DNA of 64,000 nt from Adiantum capillus-veneris. Lineage: Eukaryota; Streptophyta; Polypodiopsida; Polypodiales; Pteridaceae. Made by a program: the position numbers and the translations under genes. The DNA is taken from NCBI GenBank assembly GCA_014529385.2, contig CM043962.1:130461074-130525073 (forward strand), read 5' to 3'. Below, in pieces: positions 59,691 through 64,000 of this stretch. A model generated the notes under the pieces. That model had not been told where the DNA came from and did not search any database. It saw only the letters and a program-made list of their open reading frames with translations. Positions within the stretch are counted from its first letter, which is position 1. Every line of letters starts with the position of its first letter.

Positions 59691-61059
59691 AGATGCTCAT
59701 TGGACCCCTTGGTAGACTGTTCAGTAGTCTTCTAGGGAGCTTAAATTCTACTAGTTCTTTTATCAAGAATTTCTAAATTGATTAGACTAATCTTACTCTA
59801 GCCTAATTCTCATTGGTCCACCTCTATTGCCATCCGATAGGATTTGAGGGGAGATTGGGGGCATTTGGGCTAGGAGCTTGCCATGTGTCCATTATTCCCT
59901 TTGTGTAAAGAGGGATCTTGGGAGTGTGTGTGTGTGTTTCTCTCTCTTCCCCTACCTTTAGGGATCGCCCCCTCCTTCCTAGGGAGGTGGGAAGACTTTT
60001 AGTCTTCCCATAACCATCCAATTTTCCCCCTTTTGGCCATTGGACTTATTAATTTAGATTTTGGAACCTTAGCCTATTGAAGTCTTAATGGGGCTAAACC
60101 TTAGGTCTTTTAGGCTCCATTGATGCACATTGCTCTTTTGCAAACTATCCCCCTTTGGATCCCTATTTTCCCTCCTTTGGATCCCTGCTGAGACCGGTCT
60201 TGCAACCTTACCAATATTCTATCTTTTACTCCCCTGGTACCTCCCCATATTAAATGTTTAACATGAAAAAAACATTTGGAAGAATTAGATATTAGTTTTT
60301 ATGACATTATCTCTCTCTTGAAATCATAGTCATCCTCGACTATGAGATAGAGAAGATAAAGCCTAGTCACTAGTCCGTTTGCTAGCGGGTAGAGGATCCC
60401 TATTTTGCCCTAGGACACTGTTCCAGAATGGATGACTAGTCCATTTGGTGCTTGAGAGCCTTAGCTACCACAAGCATGTCTGCAAATTAGTCCGTATCAA
60501 TCTTCCATAGTAGAGTGATAGGCTCTACTTGGTGTTCGGGAGATGTTGTCTCCACAACCATGATTGTAAGCATGCATACTTATTAACATTCACTATAACA
60601 CGTCATGAAAAAATGGATGTAGATACTAGCGAGACGACGTTTCATTTAAAAGTAAAATACACTGGAATAAGAATTCTAATAAACATGGTATTGTAGCATC
60701 GCTATATATACTAGTAATGGCTGTCGGAATACCCACATGTAATACCATCAAAATAAACGCAGTTATCAATGCCTGTATACACGCAGTTATCGGTGTCAAA
60801 AATTATATCTAATATCGGCATCCGTTCCGAGGGCTATACCGGCACGTATACCGAATTCTGTTCCGACGACCAAACCTGCAAATTTTTTCTAGGCAGAGAG
60901 AGCTGGAACTGATGCTGCATGTACTGCAGCAATAGAAAACATCCCTCTCTACCCAAAGGAAGAGTGCACAAGCAACCACACTCCACCTACAAGTTGATGC
61001 TAAAGAGCGGGTGTATACAGATTAGCAACATTGTAAAAAGAACAAAAACACAAAAATCA
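59691..61059. other. No gene seen
   Basis: Short repeats of CCCTTTGGATCCCT near 60165-60190; otherwise unannotated intergenic sequence. Confidence 0.45.
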
Positions 61060-61540
61060 AAAGCTTAATCATGACAAGTTCTCAAAAGCATAACCATAAC
61101 GTCGAATCCAAAACCATAGGCACAACGGCATAAAGATTTTATAGCCATAATTAAAACATGATTCAAAAAAATGCAAAACCATAAACATAACCCACTTCCC
61201 ATACCATAACCATTACACTAACTTGCTTGTCATACCATAACCATAACAACCATACCATCATTGCAAAACCATAATCATAACCGTAATCTGATTGACAAAC
61301 CATAACCATCACATGATTGCCATACCATCACTGGGAACCATAACCATAAATTGATTTCCAAACCCTAACCATACATGATTTGCATACCATCATTGCAAAA
61401 CCATCACCATAACTTGATTGTCAAACCATGACCAAAACCTTTGTGCCATACCATAACCATAACCTTTGTGACATGCCATAATTGGGAAAAAAATCATAAT
61501 CACAAATGGAATGCAAAACCATAAACATAAGCACTACAAA
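61060..61540 (+). repeat. Degenerate CCATAACCATAA array
   Basis: Some 25 CATAACC/CATACCA-type hexamers to heptamers with interspersed ATGATTG/CTTGATTG words. It resembles a decayed minisatellite; it is not the plant telomere repeat (CCCTAAA). Confidence 0.75.
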
Positions 61541-62543
61541 ACTGTACATGCAAACAAGAACTGAGTAAGATTGTATTAAGAAGACCACAACTACAAAAAA
61601 GAATGTACAAAGAAGACTATATGAAGATGACTGAGTAAGACTGTATCAAGAAGACCATCATGGTAATGCCCTCCAATCGACATCCTCTCCCTCCTCCTGT
61701 AGCAGGGTCAAAAGGGCCACAAGTCCATGCTTGTACCCATACTTCTCCTCTCGGCGTGTTGGAAGGCGCTTCACGACAACTTCCTACAAAATTATGGTAT
61801 AATCATGAGATAAATCTTCAAACCTCATATATATTTTCAACAATGCAAAGCATACATATAATACTTACAAACCCATGTCAAAGTGTGTCATAACCTCCAC
61901 TCCCAAGATGTGACACTCCAGCTTACTCCAAACGTGCTCTGGCTGCATCTCTCTACTGCTGAAACATGTCTAGATTGTCTTGTGTCTCTCGTGCAATCCC
62001 CACCCACTCCACTGTGTCCAACCATGCCAGCTTTGGACTGTCGTCATTGTACCTATCTCTCGCCTTTGACCGATGGTGTGACATTGTGGCCTTTTCCACG
62101 CCCAAAATCCAGCCATTTGAGACTTGATCGTACCCCTCTGCCGGCTTGTACTCTCTTTAAATGGCCTCAATGATGTAACTCTTTCTTTCATTGTTGAGAT
62201 TATCCCAAACCTCCATCACAGAGTGACCAAACTGAACTATACAGAGCTATCAAATCCTCTATTGCATGGCCTTTCGGACCCTATCCGCCACAATAGCCCT
62301 ATTCCTACTCTTGTACACCTTGCTACGATCATGCTTGTGTGATCCCCAAGGTGTACGTGGTGTGCCAATTGATGAGCTATCTATTGAAGAGAGTCGGGGA
62401 CACTCTCTTGGTGGTGTGGACTCATTGGTAGAACCGCTACCACAACATCCACTGCCTCTAGAACGACGCCTACTTCATCTTGAGGATGAACCACCTGTCG
62501 GTGTAGGGGGAAAACTAGTCCTAGGCGTAGGGGGAACACTCGA
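61541..62543 (-). pseudogene. CACTA-type relic, 3' part
   Basis: On the minus strand, short conserved-looking pieces (KSQMAGFWAWKR, LPTRREEKYGYKHGLVALLT) lie in several frames downstream of the DUF4216 region. They may be the end of a plant Transposase_24-like protein. Support is weak, and several stops are present. Confidence 0.35.
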
Positions 62544-62858
62544 CTAAGGTGTGGGCCCGGTCGGTGTAGGGACCACACTAGTCCTAGGCGTAGGGTCAGT
62601 CGTTGCAGGTCTAGACGAACCTGCTGCCCAAAGTTTTTGTGCCATCACAATCTGCTCCGGTGTGAACTGTGTCAAAAAGGTATCCATCTGCTCGGGTGAC
62701 ATATTGGCCAGAGTGACAGGAAAACTAAAACTAGGAGAGTATGGTTCATTGTCATTAGCGATGGATACAGATTCACAAATAACACCCACAAAATACGTTA
62801 GTTTACTAAAGAAACGCTTAATCAATATAAATAACAAATAAACAAATCGCCAACACAA
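62544..62858 (-). pseudogene. Pro/Thr-rich linker piece of the CACTA-type relic
   Basis: An open stretch with LANMSPEQMDTFLTQFTPEQ followed by a Pro/Thr-rich, likely disordered region (TDPTPRTSVVPTPTGPTP). Comparable regions precede the Transposase_24 domain in plant CACTA-linked proteins. It lies on the same strand as the DUF4216 protein and 57 bp from its end. Confidence 0.4.
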
Positions 62859-62914
62859 ATGAATGAATCTAAAGTGTATTGTAGACTAATAAACAGAGTT
62901 CTACAAAAGTGTTC

Positions 62915-64000
62915 CTAGAAAAAATCATTAGTTAATCTCTCGTCTTCTATGAGATCTGATGCACCAAAGATGTGTATCTCAGTCTGTACTTCTGCATCTT
63001 TGTCATCAAACCCTACTTCTTCGTCACTCTCCACGTCAGCTTCAGTATTTGACACGTCATCTCTAGGTTCAAGCATATGCTCACCACTGACCTCTTGCTC
63101 AAAATCCAAACTTATATCATCCGTTGGCCTTGCACTTTGTTCATGAATCACCTCTTCGACCTCAACATCCAATCCTTCATATACTTTCTTGCTCCATGGA
63201 GAAACTTGAACAACATAGAGCTAGCGCGGTTTAGACAGATCATTTTCATCATTTTCTCTCCACAGTGGATCTAGTGTCAACACAAATTGTTCACAATGCT
63301 CGAAAGTACAAATGTATCCCGCATATCTGTCCACACCCGCCTAGAGTTTACTTGAATCAATCCACTCTTATCTTTGCGCACAGTTGCATTAGGGCCGCTG
63401 GTAATAACTTTGAACCACTTGACATTAAAGATAAAAATATCAAACTTTCTTAAGCGAATCTTCAAGATGTCTTGGATGTAGCTTAAGTATTCAAGTTGGC
63501 TAGTCTCTGTGTTCTCATCCCTGGCACTACTCCAACTTTCTTGGACGAAGCTTGCCCTAACACCATTGTCGAAAGTGACCCTTTGTTTGTCAATTTGTTG
63601 CACTCTGAAGTGTTTCCCATGCAACCACAAAGCTCCATATTTGTGATATTGCAGCCACAAAATTGAAACAGACTTAAAGTTATTAAAGTAATGTTATCAT
63701 GTGAAGCTCAAAAAGGAAGTTGTAAAAAATATACATGCCAATCGCAACCCCTTGACATATCCTCTTCCTCTTCAGTAATCAACTTTCCATTGCTCTTTGC
63801 CTCTGAGATTGTCGCATCTAAACACCGCCCAGTTGGAAAGTCAGGCAATCTCTGAAGATGATCTAGAAAAGGAAGGTGTCTAGTGGCACGGTTGCGCTTG
63901 AATTTCAGGCGATCTATCAAGCGGCGTTGTTGCTTTTTCCCTTCGTACCTCTCTAGCCACGTTTGCATGGTGTCTAAGTTGAGAAGGCAAATTCTCATAA
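62915..64000 (-). pseudogene. CACTA/EnSpm DUF4216 protein, C-terminal part, partial at window edge
   Basis: Three pieces read on the minus strand: 63998-63708 (LFLLNLD-like start, RRLIDRLKFKRNRATRHL); 63660-63277, with the DUF4216 layout (RVTFDNGVRASFVQ, IFNVKWFKVITSG...VRKDKSGLIQVNSRRVW, DTFVLSSIVNNLC); and an end with DPLWRENDENDLSKPR and the acidic piece 63172-62915. DUF4216 proteins accompany the TNP2-type transposases of plant CACTA elements; their own role is not established. A donor/acceptor pair near 63.70 kb is likely. A TAG near 63222 interrupts the end. The upstream transposase, if present, lies beyond the window. Confidence 0.65.

Noticed and set aside
61060-61540. Interstitial telomere repeat
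   Set aside because: Units are CATAACC/CATACCA, not CCCTAAA, and are irregular.

Overview
The window looks like repeat-dense nuclear DNA of a land plant. It holds plant-type Ty1-copia and chromodomain Ty3-gypsy LTR retrotransposons with initiator-Met-tRNA primer sites, LINE reverse-transcriptase relics, a plant hAT transposase with a BED finger, and a CACTA-type DUF4216 protein. Long (CT)n/(GA)n tracts are frequent. I see no rRNA, tRNA or intact host housekeeping gene. The species cannot be read from the sequence; a large-genome, perhaps non-flowering, vascular plant is only a guess.

The most striking feature is a 9.87-kb DNA transposon at 15347-25212, bounded by 22-bp perfect inverted repeats (about 32 bp with two mismatches). 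It carries four genes in two convergent pairs: (1) a decayed transposase (+); (2) an intact 474-aa unknown protein (-); (3) a five-exon gene (+) for a fusion of a histone H3-like domain with an Ulp1/C48 SUMO-protease-like domain and a Lys/Glu-rich tail; (4) a 330-aa unknown protein (-). The fusion starts with a near copy of the H3 tail that keeps the K4 and K9 positions. The element sits inside an older repeat, and a second copy of that repeat at 10.37-10.87 kb serves as a proxy empty site. Most nonsense codons in the element could be C-to-T changes (CAG, CAA or CGA to stop), as expected for a methylated, silenced copy.

Layout. 0-10 kb: dispersed repeats, a zinc-knuckle Gag relic, two ~1-kb direct repeats, and arrays of the palindrome AACCACTTGCAAGTGGTT. 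9.6-15.3 kb: LINE relics, including two that meet tail to tail near 14.33 kb, and long GA/CT tracts. 15.3-25.2 kb: the H3-Ulp1 transposon. 25.8-28.4 kb: a broken hAT transposase. 30.5-32.05 kb: an internally deleted gypsy element. 32.9-44.6 kb: a chromovirus gypsy with a copia element (39394-44443) inserted in its 5' LTR; both read on the minus strand and the gypsy lies in a GT microsatellite. 44.8-47 kb: an L1-like LINE relic. 47.3-48 kb: primer site and LTR start of another gypsy lineage. 48.8-53.1 kb: a second unusual DNA transposon, with an FCP1/NIF-like phosphatase relic, palindrome arrays and a DDE-type transposase with a GHGKGEHDG motif. 54.36-55.70 kb: a ~158-bp satellite. 55.7-61.6 kb: repeats without recognisable genes. 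61.6-64 kb: a CACTA-type relic on the minus strand, running off the window.

Nothing here reads as a host operon-like or metabolic system. The working genes belong to mobile elements, and the H3-Ulp1 transposon is the part most likely to be new biology.
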